Part shown: positions 26,296-34,801 of the stretch, piece after piece
How the letters are laid out: the number at the start of each line of letters is the position of its first letter
How positions within the stretch are numbered: the stretch's first letter is position 1
Assembly: GCA_027484605.1 (NCBI GenBank)
Contig: JAIXSR010000048.1
Span: 1 to 35,306, forward strand
DNA: 35,306 bases
Reading direction: 5' to 3'
DNA from: Hyphomicrobiales bacterium
Lineage (GTDB): Bacteria > Pseudomonadota > Alphaproteobacteria > Rhizobiales > Beijerinckiaceae
Program-made: the position numbers and the translations under genes
The notes under the pieces: model-generated
What the model saw: the letters and a program-made list of their open reading frames with translations, nothing else
Database searches by the model: none
Told to the model about the DNA's origin: nothing

Positions 26296-26838
26296 ATGGC
26301 CGTCCGGAAACAGCCCGACCTGCCGTTCTCCCATCCGGTCGCGGTGGCGACACTCCATGGCGCGACCCATCTCATCCTCCGGCCGGACGAGGCCGCCCGC
26401 GCGCGGATCGCGGCCCTGCTCGGCCTGCATGCGGTCAACGCCCTCGAGGCGGAACTCGCCATCACCCAGGCCAATAATGGCCGGGTCGATATCGAGGGCC
26501 AGCTCCGCGCATCGGTCCAGCCGGTCTGCGTCGTCTCGCTGGAGCCGTTCCCGCAGGAAATCGCCGCGCCGGTGCAGATCCAGTTCGCGCCCGAAGCCCT
26601 GATCGAGCGGATGACCAAGCGCGCCGCCGAGGAGGAGAACGAGGATTTCGAGCCGCCGGATCCGATCCTTGAAGGCCAGATCGATTTCGGCGCAGTCGTC
26701 GTGGAATTCCTGGCGCTCTCGCTCGACCCCTATCCCCGCAAGCCGGGTGCGGCCTTTGCCGGCGGAGACCCCGAGCCGGCACGGCAATCGCCCTTCGAGG
26801 CGCTCCTGGCGCTCAGGTTGAAGGACGATGCCGGGTGA
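26296..26838 (+). CDS. YceD/DUF177 family protein
   Basis: A 180-residue protein with the DUF177 pattern: a beta-rich N-terminal half, GQLRASVQPVCVVSLEPFPQEI (the conserved C-V-x-x-L-E/D-P-F segment), an acidic EEENEDFEPPDPI stretch, and IDFGAVVVEFLALSLDPYPRKPGA followed by SPFEALLALRLK. YceD proteins usually sit upstream of rpmF and plsX and are linked to rRNA or ribosome and lipid metabolism, with an incompletely known role. The ATG at 26296 is preceded by AGCGGAG; a TTG at 26290 overlapping the previous stop is less likely. No rpmF (ribosomal protein L32) gene lies in the 160 bases before plsX. Confidence 0.9.
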   Translation: MAVRKQPDLPFSHPVAVATLHGATHLILRPDEAARARIAALLGLHAVNALEAELAITQANNGRVDIEGQLRASVQPVCVVSLEPFPQEIAAPVQIQFAPEALIERMTKRAAEEENEDFEPPDPILEGQIDFGAVVVEFLALSLDPYPRKPGAAFAGGDPEPARQSPFEALLALRLKDDAG

Positions 26839-26998
26839 GACCGGCGCGAAGGCTCGAAAAGGCGGGGGCCGGCCCAGATTTCGCCCTTTTCAGCTTGCAC
26901 GGGTCGGTCAGTAATTCTATGCCGACACACCCCCGCCTGCCGGTCGACGACATCCGGGAGACAGCGACGCCCGTCGCATTCGGAGGCTTTATTCATCC

Positions 26999-28132
26999 AT
27001 GAGTGACGCGGCTTCGGTTCAGGTCAGGATTTCGCTCGACGCGATGGGGGGCGATCATGGCCCCTCGGTCGTCATTCCGGGCGCGGCCAAGGCGCTGGAG
27101 CGTCATCCCGATACGTTCTACCTGCTGTTCGGCCGCGAGGCGGAGATCCGCGCCGAACTGGCAAGGTTTCCCGCCCTCGCGGCGCGGTCCAGCATCCACC
27201 ACACCGATATTGCCGTGGCGATGGACGACAAGCCCTCGCAGGCCCTGCGGCAGGGGCGCTACAAATCCTCGATGTGGCAGGCCATCGACGCGGTGAAGAA
27301 GGGCGAGGCGCAGGTCTGTGTCTCGGCCGGCAATACCGGCGCGCTGATGGTCATGTCGCGCTTCTGCCTGAAGATGATGCCCGGCATCGACCGCCCGGCC
27401 ATTGCCTGCATGTGGCCGACCGCGCGCGGTGAATCCATCGTGCTCGATGTCGGTGCCTCGATCGGCGCGGAGGCCGAGAACCTGGTCGACATGGCGATCA
27501 TGGGATCGGCCATGGCCCGGATCGTCTTCGATATCGACCGGCCGACGGTCGGCCTGCTGAATGTCGGCGTCGAGGAGGTCAAGGGCCTCGAACAGGTCAA
27601 GGAAGCCGGGCGCATCCTGCGAGAGGCCAACCTGCCCAACCTTGAATATCGCGGCTTCGTCGAGGGCGACGATATCGGCAAGGGCACGACCGATGTGGTC
27701 GTGACCGAGGGCTTCGCCGGCAATATCGCGCTGAAGACGGCCGAGGGCACGGCCAAGCAGATCGGGGAATATCTCCGCGGCGCCATCGAGCGCTCGCTGC
27801 TCGCCAAGATCGGCTATGTCTTCGCCCGCGGTGCCTTCCGTGCCCTGCGCCACAAGATGGATCCGCGCCGCGTCAATGGCGGGGTCTTTCTCGGCCTCGA
27901 CGGAATTGTTGTGAAGAGCCATGGCGGCACCGATGCGCTGGGCTTTGCCAGCGCCATCGACGTGTCCTACGACATGGTCAAGTACGAACTGCTCTCGAAA
28001 ATCTCCCATGCGCTTGCCGATCGCGGCGACTGGGTGCTGCCCGGCGCCTCCTCCGCGATGGTCGAGGCGGCCGAGGGCGAGGCTCAAGCCGCCCCGGATT
28101 CCTCCGGGAGCCACCGGACGGAAGGCCAGTAA
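26999..28132 (+). CDS. plsX: phosphate acyltransferase PlsX
   Basis: Makes acyl-phosphate from acyl-ACP for the first step of phospholipid synthesis. The 377-residue protein shows [12 protein letters not shown] at the N-terminus, [55 protein letters not shown], and [21 protein letters not shown]. It has a 20-residue hydrophilic tail beyond the usual end ([20 protein letters not shown]). The ATG at 26999 is 160 bases after the YceD-like gene. The stop codon overlaps the fabH start by one base (TAATG), so they are translationally coupled. Confidence 0.96.
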   Translation: MSDAASVQVRISLDAMGGDHGPSVVIPGAAKALERHPDTFYLLFGREAEIRAELARFPALAARSSIHHTDIAVAMDDKPSQALRQGRYKSSMWQAIDAVKKGEAQVCVSAGNTGALMVMSRFCLKMMPGIDRPAIACMWPTARGESIVLDVGASIGAEAENLVDMAIMGSAMARIVFDIDRPTVGLLNVGVEEVKGLEQVKEAGRILREANLPNLEYRGFVEGDDIGKGTTDVVVTEGFAGNIALKTAEGTAKQIGEYLRGAIERSLLAKIGYVFARGAFRALRHKMDPRRVNGGVFLGLDGIVVKSHGGTDALGFASAIDVSYDMVKYELLSKISHALADRGDWVLPGASSAMVEAAEGEAQAAPDSSGSHRTEGQ

Positions 28133-29103
28133 TGCGTCGCACGCGAATCATCGGCACGGGCAGCTACCTGCCGGCCAACCGGGTGACCAACGCGGATCTG
28201 GCGCGGAAGGTCGACACGTCGGATGAGTGGATCACCCAGCGCACGGGCATCCGTGCACGGCATATCGCGGCCGAGGGCGAGACCACCAGCATGCTCGCCA
28301 CCGAGGCTGCCCGCCGCGCGCTCGACGCCGCCGGCATCGCCGCCAGCGAGATCGACCTCATCGTCCTCGCGACGGCCACCCCGGATTACACGTTCCCGGC
28401 CACGGCGACCCAGGTCCAGGCCAATCTCGGCATTACCCGCGGCGCGGCCTTCGATGTCGCGGCGGTCTGTTCCGGCTTCGTCTTCGCGCTGACCACGGCG
28501 GAGAAATTCGTGACGTCCGGCTCGGCCCAGCGCGCTTTGGTCATCGGGGCCGAAACCTTCTCCCGCATCCTCGACTGGGAGGACCGCACCACCTGCGTCC
28601 TGTTCGGCGATGGCGCCGGCGCGGTCGTCATCGAGGCCTACGAGGCGGCCGGCACCATGGCGGATCAGGGCATCCTGACCACGCATCTGCGCTCCGATGG
28701 CCGCCACCGCGAGAAGCTCTATGTCGATGGCGGCCCGTCGACAAACCAGCTCGCCGGGCATCTGCGCATGGAGGGCCGCGAGGTCTTCAAGCATGCCGTC
28801 GGCATGATCACCGATGTCATTGTCGATGCCTTCGCCGCGACCGGCTTCTCGGCCGGGACCATCGACTGGTTCGTGCCCCACCAGGCCAATGCCCGCATCA
28901 TCACCGCCAGCGCCGAAAAGCTGGATATCCCGCTCGACAAGGTGGTGATGACCGTGCAGGACCACGGCAACACCTCGGCGGCATCGATTCCGCTGGCACT
29001 TGATACAGCGGTGCGCGACGGGCGCATCCGGAAAGGCCATGTCGTGCTGATCGAGGCCATGGGCGGCGGCTTCACCTGGGGCTCCGCCCTGTTCCGGCTC
29101 TGA
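28132..29103 (+). CDS. fabH: 3-oxoacyl-ACP synthase III (FabH)
   Basis: Condenses acetyl-CoA with malonyl-ACP to start fatty acid synthesis. The 323-residue protein has the full catalytic triad: Cys113 ([11 protein letters not shown]), His250 (VPHQANARI) and Asn280 ([14 protein letters not shown]). [21 protein letters not shown] and the final [13 protein letters not shown] are also typical. It follows plsX with a one-base overlap; the next gene, ihfA, is 109 bases downstream with its own predicted promoter. Confidence 0.97.
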   Translation: MRRTRIIGTGSYLPANRVTNADLARKVDTSDEWITQRTGIRARHIAAEGETTSMLATEAARRALDAAGIAASEIDLIVLATATPDYTFPATATQVQANLGITRGAAFDVAAVCSGFVFALTTAEKFVTSGSAQRALVIGAETFSRILDWEDRTTCVLFGDGAGAVVIEAYEAAGTMADQGILTTHLRSDGRHREKLYVDGGPSTNQLAGHLRMEGREVFKHAVGMITDVIVDAFAATGFSAGTIDWFVPHQANARIITASAEKLDIPLDKVVMTVQDHGNTSAASIPLALDTAVRDGRIRKGHVVLIEAMGGGFTWGSALFRL

Positions 29104-29124
29104 GGGGCTTTCCAGCCAAGTCGA

Positions 29125-29153
29125 TTGACCGGGAAGGCTCGAAGCCCTAAACT
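29125..29153 (+). promoter_or_regulatory. predicted ihfA promoter
   Basis: TTGACC at 29125-29130 and TAAACT at 29148-29153 are separated by 17 bases, about 60 bases before the ihfA start. Behind it lie two copies of TTATCACG (29178-29185 and 29193-29200) and a partial third (ATCACG, 29204-29209), possibly a protein-binding array. Confidence 0.45.
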
Positions 29154-29212
29154 CGTAAGTGCTTGAGTTACATTCAATTATCACGATTTAAGTTATCACG
29201 GGGATCACGCCT

Positions 29213-29524
29213 ATGGCCAATCAGACCATCACCCGCGCCGACCTGTGCGAAGCGGTTTACCAGAAGCTGGGCCTGAGCCGCGCCGAATCGTCCGATCTGG
29301 TCGAGGCCGTCCTGCGCGAGATCAGCGACACGCTCGCCAAGGGCGAGACGGTGAAGCTCTCCTCCTTCGGATCGTTCATCGTCCGCGAGAAGGGCGAGCG
29401 CATCGGCCGCAACCCGAAAACAGGGGTCGAGGTGCCGATCACGCCGCGCCGTGTGCTGGTCTTCAAGCCGTCGAACGTGATGAAGGCCCGGATCAACGGG
29501 CAGGAAACGGCCGACGAGGATTGA
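29213..29524 (+). CDS. ihfA: integration host factor subunit alpha
   Basis: A DNA-bending architectural protein that works as a heterodimer with IHF-beta. The 103-residue protein matches the HU/IHF fold: [46 protein letters not shown], and the DNA-inserting arm [19 protein letters not shown] with the conserved Pro. The ATG at 29213 follows ACGGGG. The MerR-type gene begins 23 bases after its stop, a conserved pair in alphaproteobacteria. Confidence 0.95.
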   Translation: MANQTITRADLCEAVYQKLGLSRAESSDLVEAVLREISDTLAKGETVKLSSFGSFIVREKGERIGRNPKTGVEVPITPRRVLVFKPSNVMKARINGQETADED

Positions 29525-29547
29525 TCTGACCGGAAGGCGAGGCGGGC

Positions 29548-30345
29548 ATGGACAAGGCGCCGGACGCATACCGGACGATCAGCGAGGTCGCGGAGGATCT
29601 CGATCTGCCGCAGCATGTGCTGCGCTTCTGGGAAACCCGTTTCAGCCAGATCAAGCCGCTCAAGCGTGGTGGTGGCCGGCGTTATTACCGCCCGGATGAT
29701 GTCGAGCTGCTCAAGGGCATCCGCCACCTGCTCTACAAGGAAGGCTACACGATCAAGGGCGTCCAGCGCATCCTGAAGGAGCAGGGCGCACGCGCCGTGC
29801 AGGTCTTCGCGCGTGAATTGGCCGAGGCGGAATTGCCCGAGCCCGCGCCTGTGCCGGCCCCGGTCCTGCCTCCGCCCCCGCCGGTCGAGTTGCGGGCGCC
29901 TGTCCCTGTCCCGCCAACCCTGCCGGCGCCGCTGCCCATGGCGCCACCTGTTGCACCGCCACCCCCGGCCGCGCCGCTTCTCGTGCCGGCCTTCGAGGCA
30001 GCTGCCGCGCCCCCGGTTCCGGATGCACCGAACCCCGCCCTCGAGAACTGGCGGCCGGAACCCGAGGAAGAACCGGCCGAATCCGGCATCGCCATCACGC
30101 TGGAGCATGGCCCGGCCCCGCCACCACCGCCGCAGGTCTCGATGTTCCGCGGTGGTCTGGCGCGCGGCGAAGGCGTGATGCCGTCGGTCTCGCCGCCGCA
30201 GCGCCTGGCCATGCCGGTCGAACGCGAGATGCTTTCCGAGGGAATCCCGGCTTCGGCCCGCGAGGCGATGCGCTATGCGCTGGACGAACTGGTGGCCTGC
30301 CGTGCGATGATCGATCGCGTCCTCGCCCGCCGCCAGCCAGCCTGA
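29548..30345 (+). CDS. MerR-family transcriptional regulator with long proline-rich region
   Basis: A 265-residue protein. Residues about 8-78 are the MerR DNA-binding domain ([57 protein letters not shown]). Residues about 97-165 are an unusual proline/alanine-rich low-complexity linker. After a second acidic and proline-rich stretch, the last 35 residues form a predicted helix ([27 protein letters not shown]), perhaps for oligomerisation. The target genes are unknown, and there is no metal- or drug-binding domain. The gene follows ihfA and probably shares its transcript. The ATG at 29548 is preceded by AGGCGGG. Confidence 0.88.
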   Translation: MDKAPDAYRTISEVAEDLDLPQHVLRFWETRFSQIKPLKRGGGRRYYRPDDVELLKGIRHLLYKEGYTIKGVQRILKEQGARAVQVFARELAEAELPEPAPVPAPVLPPPPPVELRAPVPVPPTLPAPLPMAPPVAPPPPAAPLLVPAFEAAAAPPVPDAPNPALENWRPEPEEEPAESGIAITLEHGPAPPPPPQVSMFRGGLARGEGVMPSVSPPQRLAMPVEREMLSEGIPASAREAMRYALDELVACRAMIDRVLARRQPA

Positions 30346-30357
30346 TCCCGGCCCGGT

Positions 30358-32745
30358 TCAGGGCGCCGGGCTGGCGATCAGCCCGCGTTTCTCCAGCGCC
30401 CGGCGGATCAGCCCGAGGGCCGGCTCGAACCGGAAGGTCACCTGGCGGGCGCCGTCCGGCAGCAGGACGGCCCGGAAAATGCCGTTGGCCCGCAGGATCC
30501 GCGCCGGCTCGCCATCCACTTCGGCGAACCACCACGGATGCCAGACATCGTTGAGCAGAAGCACGCCGCCGCGCGGGGCCTCGACGGCGATCACGATTTC
30601 CGTCTGGCCATAGCGCATGATCCTGGCCGTGCCGCCCGTGCCGCCACGGGGCAGCGGCAAGGCGGAGGGCTCGACGAAGACGACATGCCGGAAATCGGTC
30701 GATGGCCATTGGCCGCTCCGGACCAGGCCGTCCTGATCCAGCGGCCGGGCTTCCGGCACCACCATCACGCGCGGCAGCGCATCGGGATTCTCGTAGATGA
30801 AGCCGTCTTTCGTCCGCGCCACCGGGCGCGGCGGTGCCGCCGCCAGGGCCGGGTCGATCTGTTCGATCGGCACGCCGGTGACGATCCAGCGCAGCCCGAG
30901 CAGGTTGGCAAGCGGCGAGCGATAGCCCGGCATCAGCGCCGCGAAACGCCGCTGGTCCGGGTTGGCCACATGGTCCTCCGCGCCGGTGGCGGCACTGTAG
31001 GGAGCCACGCGGAGCGGATTATAGCCGAGCACGTTCTCGAGCCTGTGGACAAGACCGAGATTGGGCCAGTGGAAGCCAAGGCCCGCCAGTTCCACCCGGT
31101 CACGCCGCTCGGCATCGCGCACGACATGCGTTTTCAGCCAGGCCAGCGTCTCGTTGTCGCTGGTGCCGCGCATCTCGCTGTACAGGGCCGGATCGAGCCC
31201 GGTGGACTCATTCGGGCGCAGGTTCCAGCCGAGATCGGCGGTCACGGCCAGGGCCATCAGGCCGGCCACGAGCATCGGCCGCGCCCGGGCCAGATGCCGC
31301 GCCACGGCCAGGACGGCCGCTGCCACGCCCAGCCAGCCGAACGTGGCCAGCAGCTCCGGCGCGGCCTGGCCGGATTTCCCGAGCCAGAGCGCCATGCCAA
31401 GCCCGCCGGCCAGCGCCAGCCCGGATGCGCCGAGCCAGAGGCGCCACGCCCCGGAAGGCACGGGGCCCGGCCCGCCCTTCAGCACCCGGTCGAGCCCGAA
31501 CCCGGCCATGAAGGCGCCGATCGCCCCGACAAGGAACAGGGAATCCGCCGGCCGTCGGAAGAGATCGACGCCCGGCAGCAGCTGGAAGGCCGCGGGGAAG
31601 ACCGGGCTGTAGCGGCCGAGCGCATAGGCGATCATCAGGCCGAACAGGACCGGCAAGGCCATCATCCGCTGCCGGTAGGCGGCGGGGCAGGCGAGCCAGG
31701 CGAGAATGCCCGCCAGCGGCAGCAGCCCGGTATAGAAATTGGCCATGTTCCGGGCGACATTCGACTGGACGATATAGGGCCAGTGCAGGCTGGGCGCCCC
31801 CCAGAAATCCGCCCCCGGGCCAATCGTGCCGAACAGGTTGGCGATGACGAAAGTCAGCAGATGCGTGGGATGCAGCGAGCCGAGCGCAGCATCGGCGAGC
31901 GTGAACTGCGCGCGGTTCGAGCCATCGGCAAAGCTGAGCACCATGAGGATCGGGAAGGCGATGACAGCCCCGCCGGTCACGGTCCCCGCCGCCAGCGGCC
32001 GGAGGCTGGCGCCGAGGCGCGCCAGGCGGCCCGGCCCGGCCATGACATGCGCCAGAGGGAGCCCGGCAAGGCAGGCAAGGCCAAGAAAGCTCACCTGGTT
32101 CGGGCCCAGCACCATCAGTCCGGCAAAGAGCCCGGCCAGGGCGCCATACCGCGCCGAGGACAGGCGCAGCGCGCGCTCCAGCATCCAGAACGCCCAGGGA
32201 AACCAGGCCAGGCTCAGAACCTGCCCGACATGCTGGATCCGCCAGCCCGCCGCGCCGCCAAAGGCGAAAGCGAGCGCTGCGACCACCGCAGCCGCTGGAT
32301 GCCAGCGGCGGTCACGCGCGAAACCGAGAACCGCGAGCGATCCGAAGACCAGCGAGCCGAAGGCCACGCCATCGACCATGGCGAAGCTCGGATCCGGCGT
32401 CAGCAGGGCGAGGAGCAGGAAGCCGGGATTGAAGATGAGCGATTGCGGATCGGCGATCTGGGGGTGGCCGGAAAACAGATAGGGCGCCCAGAACGGGCTC
32501 TCGCCGGCATGGATCGAGCGGGCCAGGAAAGCCGCCTGCGCCTGGAAATGCGCCTTGCCATCCCAGGGCAAGGTCACCGCGCCGGACAGCCAGGGCCAGG
32601 CGAGAAAAAGCGCTGAGGCCAGGACCAAAGCCAGCGCGACGAGCCATTCGCCTTCGCGGGTGCGGAGCATCGGCGGTTCGCCGGCCGGATCGATCTCCGG
32701 CTGGGCCGGTCCGGCCCGCCAACGGCGCTGCAGGCGCTGGAGCAT
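30358..32745 (-). CDS. YfhO-like polytopic membrane protein
   Basis: A 795-residue protein. An N-terminal cytoplasmic stretch (about residues 1-32) precedes about a dozen hydrophobic helices up to about residue 510. The remaining 285 residues form an extracytoplasmic domain. The first large loop (WDGKAHFQAQAAFLARSIHAGESPFWAPYLFSG) and the C-terminal LLNDVWHPWWFAEVDGEPARILRANG resemble YfhO-family membrane proteins, which are related to GT-C glycosyltransferases and in Gram-positive bacteria support glycosylation of wall polymers. The function here is unknown. The ATG at 32745 has GGGAGG upstream. It lies 34 bases after the ribA stop and converges with the MerR gene, 12 bases away. Confidence 0.85.
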   Translation of the reverse strand: MLQRLQRRWRAGPAQPEIDPAGEPPMLRTREGEWLVALALVLASALFLAWPWLSGAVTLPWDGKAHFQAQAAFLARSIHAGESPFWAPYLFSGHPQIADPQSLIFNPGFLLLALLTPDPSFAMVDGVAFGSLVFGSLAVLGFARDRRWHPAAAVVAALAFAFGGAAGWRIQHVGQVLSLAWFPWAFWMLERALRLSSARYGALAGLFAGLMVLGPNQVSFLGLACLAGLPLAHVMAGPGRLARLGASLRPLAAGTVTGGAVIAFPILMVLSFADGSNRAQFTLADAALGSLHPTHLLTFVIANLFGTIGPGADFWGAPSLHWPYIVQSNVARNMANFYTGLLPLAGILAWLACPAAYRQRMMALPVLFGLMIAYALGRYSPVFPAAFQLLPGVDLFRRPADSLFLVGAIGAFMAGFGLDRVLKGGPGPVPSGAWRLWLGASGLALAGGLGMALWLGKSGQAAPELLATFGWLGVAAAVLAVARHLARARPMLVAGLMALAVTADLGWNLRPNESTGLDPALYSEMRGTSDNETLAWLKTHVVRDAERRDRVELAGLGFHWPNLGLVHRLENVLGYNPLRVAPYSAATGAEDHVANPDQRRFAALMPGYRSPLANLLGLRWIVTGVPIEQIDPALAAAPPRPVARTKDGFIYENPDALPRVMVVPEARPLDQDGLVRSGQWPSTDFRHVVFVEPSALPLPRGGTGGTARIMRYGQTEIVIAVEAPRGGVLLLNDVWHPWWFAEVDGEPARILRANGIFRAVLLPDGARQVTFRFEPALGLIRRALEKRGLIASPAP

Positions 32746-32763
32746 GGCCGCCTCCCGTGGGGG

Positions 32764-32786
32764 CGGCTAGCCGCTTCGGCTAGCCG
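32764..32786 (-). terminator. hairpin at the ribA stop codon
   Basis: Two copies of the self-complementary CGGCTAGCCG separated by CTT form a 10-bp stem with a three-base loop. The first copy in the ribA direction includes the TAG stop. There is no T-run, so it may act as a partial terminator or mRNA-end stabiliser between ribA and the YfhO-like gene. Confidence 0.5.
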
Positions 32787-33901
32787 TTGACCGGCGCATG
32801 CGCGACCATGGCATCGAAATCGATGAAATGGCCCGCCCGGTCGCGCTTGGAGGCGAGATAACGGATATTCTCCGCCGTCGGCCGGCCATAGGCGCGGTTA
32901 TCGGCGACAACCTCGAGGCCGGCGGCATGGAGCGCGCCGATCTTCTCCGGGTTGTTGGTCATGACCCGGACCGAGGCAACCCCGAGCTGCTTCAGCATGA
33001 CCGCCGCGAAGTCGAAGCGGCGCTGGTCGAGGCCGAAGCCGAGCACCTCGTCGGCGTCGTAGGTATCCCAGCCCTGGCTCTGCAGCTTGTAGGCGCGCAT
33101 CTTGTTGGCGATGCCATTGCCGCGCCCTTCCTGGTCAAGATAGAGCAGGATGCCGCCTTCCCCTTCCGCCATCTTCTGCACGGTGCCGCGCAGCTGGTCG
33201 CCGCAATCGCATTTCAGCGAGCCGAAGAGATCGCCCGTCAGGCAGGCGGAATGCATGCGGATGGCCACGGGCTTCGACAGGTCGGGCTTGCCGACAATGA
33301 TCGCCACCTGGTCGCGCAGGCCTTCGCCGCCGCGGAACACCACGAATTCGGTTTCCGCCGCGAATTCGAGCGGCACCGGCGCCCGGCCGACGATCTTCAT
33401 CGCCCGGACCTGGCTGGCGCGGTAATCCCTGAGTTCGGCTGCTGCCACGCGGACAATGCCGCCATTGACCGACTCAATCGCCACCGGCACGGCATAGACC
33501 GCCGGGGTGACGAGCGCGAGCCGCGCCAGTTCGAGCGCCACATCATCGAGCGCCACCACTGGCGCCACCGGGGCATCGATGCGCCCGTCGATCTTCAGCG
33601 CGAGCATTTCCGCCCGTGCCGCATTCGGAACGGGGAAAGTGACAACGCCGGGTTGCGTGCGCTCGAGCCCGAGGCGGCGCAGCCGGGCAGCCGGCAGGAT
33701 CAGGCGCGGACGGCCCGGCGCCAGCCGGTCGAGCGCGACGGCTACGGGCTCCTCGAGCGATTCCACGTTCAGCGCGACGAGCGCCTCGCCACCATCGATG
33801 ATCGCGACCGGACGGCCCGCGCGGTATTCCGCAAGGGCGCGATCGACGGCCCGCTCGCCGGCGGTGTCGAAAAGCCCGAGAATTTCACTGACGTCACCCA
33901 T
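32780..33901 (-). CDS. ribA: GTP cyclohydrolase II with degenerate RibB-like N-terminal domain
   Basis: Opens the ring of GTP in the first step of riboflavin synthesis. The 373-residue protein has a C-terminal GTP cyclohydrolase II domain (about residues 175-370) with the zinc cysteines Cys220, Cys231 and Cys233 in SACLTGDLFGSLKCDCGDQL, and YLDQEGRGNGIANKMRAYKLQ with the catalytic region. The N-terminal 165 residues begin like 3,4-dihydroxybutanone phosphate synthase (ALAEYRAGRPVAIIDGG) but lack its acidic metal-binding motif (DDEDRENEGD), so this domain is probably inactive. The ATG at 33901 is divergent from the reductase gene at 34079. No ribB gene is seen nearby. Confidence 0.94.
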   Translation of the reverse strand: MGDVSEILGLFDTAGERAVDRALAEYRAGRPVAIIDGGEALVALNVESLEEPVAVALDRLAPGRPRLILPAARLRRLGLERTQPGVVTFPVPNAARAEMLALKIDGRIDAPVAPVVALDDVALELARLALVTPAVYAVPVAIESVNGGIVRVAAAELRDYRASQVRAMKIVGRAPVPLEFAAETEFVVFRGGEGLRDQVAIIVGKPDLSKPVAIRMHSACLTGDLFGSLKCDCGDQLRGTVQKMAEGEGGILLYLDQEGRGNGIANKMRAYKLQSQGWDTYDADEVLGFGLDQRRFDFAAVMLKQLGVASVRVMTNNPEKIGALHAAGLEVVADNRAYGRPTAENIRYLASKRDRAGHFIDFDAMVAHAPVNG

Positions 33902-33954
33902 TTACGCCTCTTTCGTCCATGTTTACGGTCATTTCGGCTGGGTTATTCCGCCGG

Positions 33955-33980
33955 ATGGACACCGCATCGTTAAAGTCCAT
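33955..33980. promoter_or_regulatory. inverted repeat between ribA and the divergent RibD-type reductase
   Basis: ATGGAC (33955-33960) and GTCCAT (33975-33980) are inverted arms 14 bases apart; another GTCCATGT copy is at 33915-33922 and the same octamer at 33975-33982. They lie in the 177-base intergenic region and could mark a shared operator. No FMN riboswitch signature is present. Confidence 0.3.
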
Positions 33981-34078
33981 GTATCTATGGGGCTCGCAAC
34001 ATGAACGGCTGATGTCTGATTTCGTGTCGCCCTGTTCAGGCGTGAAACCCGCTCATGCCGCCTCCTGCGAGGACCCTG

Positions 34079-34801
34079 ATGCCCCCCGAAACCGCGAACC
34101 GCTTCCAGGCTTTCCGGCGCATTTCCACCGAAAGGCCCTTTATCGTGGCCCAATTGGGCCAATCGCTGGATGGCAGGATCGCCACCCGGACGGGAGACAG
34201 CCGCTACATAGGGGCAGCCCCCTCGCTTGACCACCTGCATCGCATCCGCGCGCATGTCGACGCGGTTGTCGTGGGCATCGGAACCGTGCTGGCGGATGAT
34301 CCGCAGCTCAATGTCCGGCGCTGCGAAGGCCGGAATCCTGCCCGGATCGTCATCGATTCGCGCGGCCGGCTGCCGGCTGCGGCCAAATGTCTCGCCGGGG
34401 AGGACGGGGTGCGCCGCATCGTCTTCCGTGATGCCGCCTCGCGCGGCGAGCCGCTGCCGCGGGAGGTGGAGATCATCCGGCTCGCCACCGATGGCAACGG
34501 CCATTTCCGGATGCCGGATCTGGCGCGGGCGCTGGCCGCGCTCGGCTTCGACAGGGTGCTGATCGAGGGCGGGGCCCGCATCGTCTCGCGCGCCATCGAT
34601 GCCGGGATTGTCGATCGCCTTCATCTCATGGTCTCCGCGATGATCCTCGGCTCGGGACAGCCCGGCCTCGAGCTTGCCCCGATCGACCGGATCAGCCAGG
34701 CGCTCCGTCCCCGGGTCGAGGTGGTTTCGCTGGGCGATGGCGATGTGTTATTTGATTGTGACATGACATCGGCATCACAACATGGAGAGCAGCATGAGTA
34801 A
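34079..34801 (+). CDS. stand-alone RibD C-terminal (reductase) domain protein
   Basis: A 240-residue protein matching only the reductase half of RibD: VAQLGQSLDGRIATRTGDSRYIG, HRIRAHVDAVVVGIGTVLADDPQLNVR, RIVIDSRGRLP, VLIEGGARIVSRA and the final HLMVSAMILGSGQPGLEL. The family uses NADPH to reduce ribosylamino-pyrimidine or dihydrofolate-like substrates. It has no deaminase domain. Its location, divergent from ribA, suggests a role in riboflavin synthesis, either redundant with the ribD-ribE fusion or with another substrate. The start is ATG 34079, with GCGAGGA upstream; ATG 34055 has no good site. The stop overlaps the cytochrome b561 start by eight bases. Confidence 0.88.
   Translation: MPPETANRFQAFRRISTERPFIVAQLGQSLDGRIATRTGDSRYIGAAPSLDHLHRIRAHVDAVVVGIGTVLADDPQLNVRRCEGRNPARIVIDSRGRLPAAAKCLAGEDGVRRIVFRDAASRGEPLPREVEIIRLATDGNGHFRMPDLARALAALGFDRVLIEGGARIVSRAIDAGIVDRLHLMVSAMILGSGQPGLELAPIDRISQALRPRVEVVSLGDGDVLFDCDMTSASQHGEQHE

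Noticed and set aside
29178-29200. DnaA boxes or replication origin
   Set aside because: TTATCACG resembles only part of TTATCCACA, and there is no origin-type gene context.
30538-32616. 692-residue plus-strand frame over the YfhO-like gene
   Set aside because: Glutamine/arginine/proline-rich shadow of a membrane protein gene; no ribosome-binding site or domain.
33902-34078. FMN riboswitch between ribA and the reductase
   Set aside because: A GCGTGAAACCCGC stretch at 34040-34052 recalls part of the motif, but the remaining conserved segments are missing.
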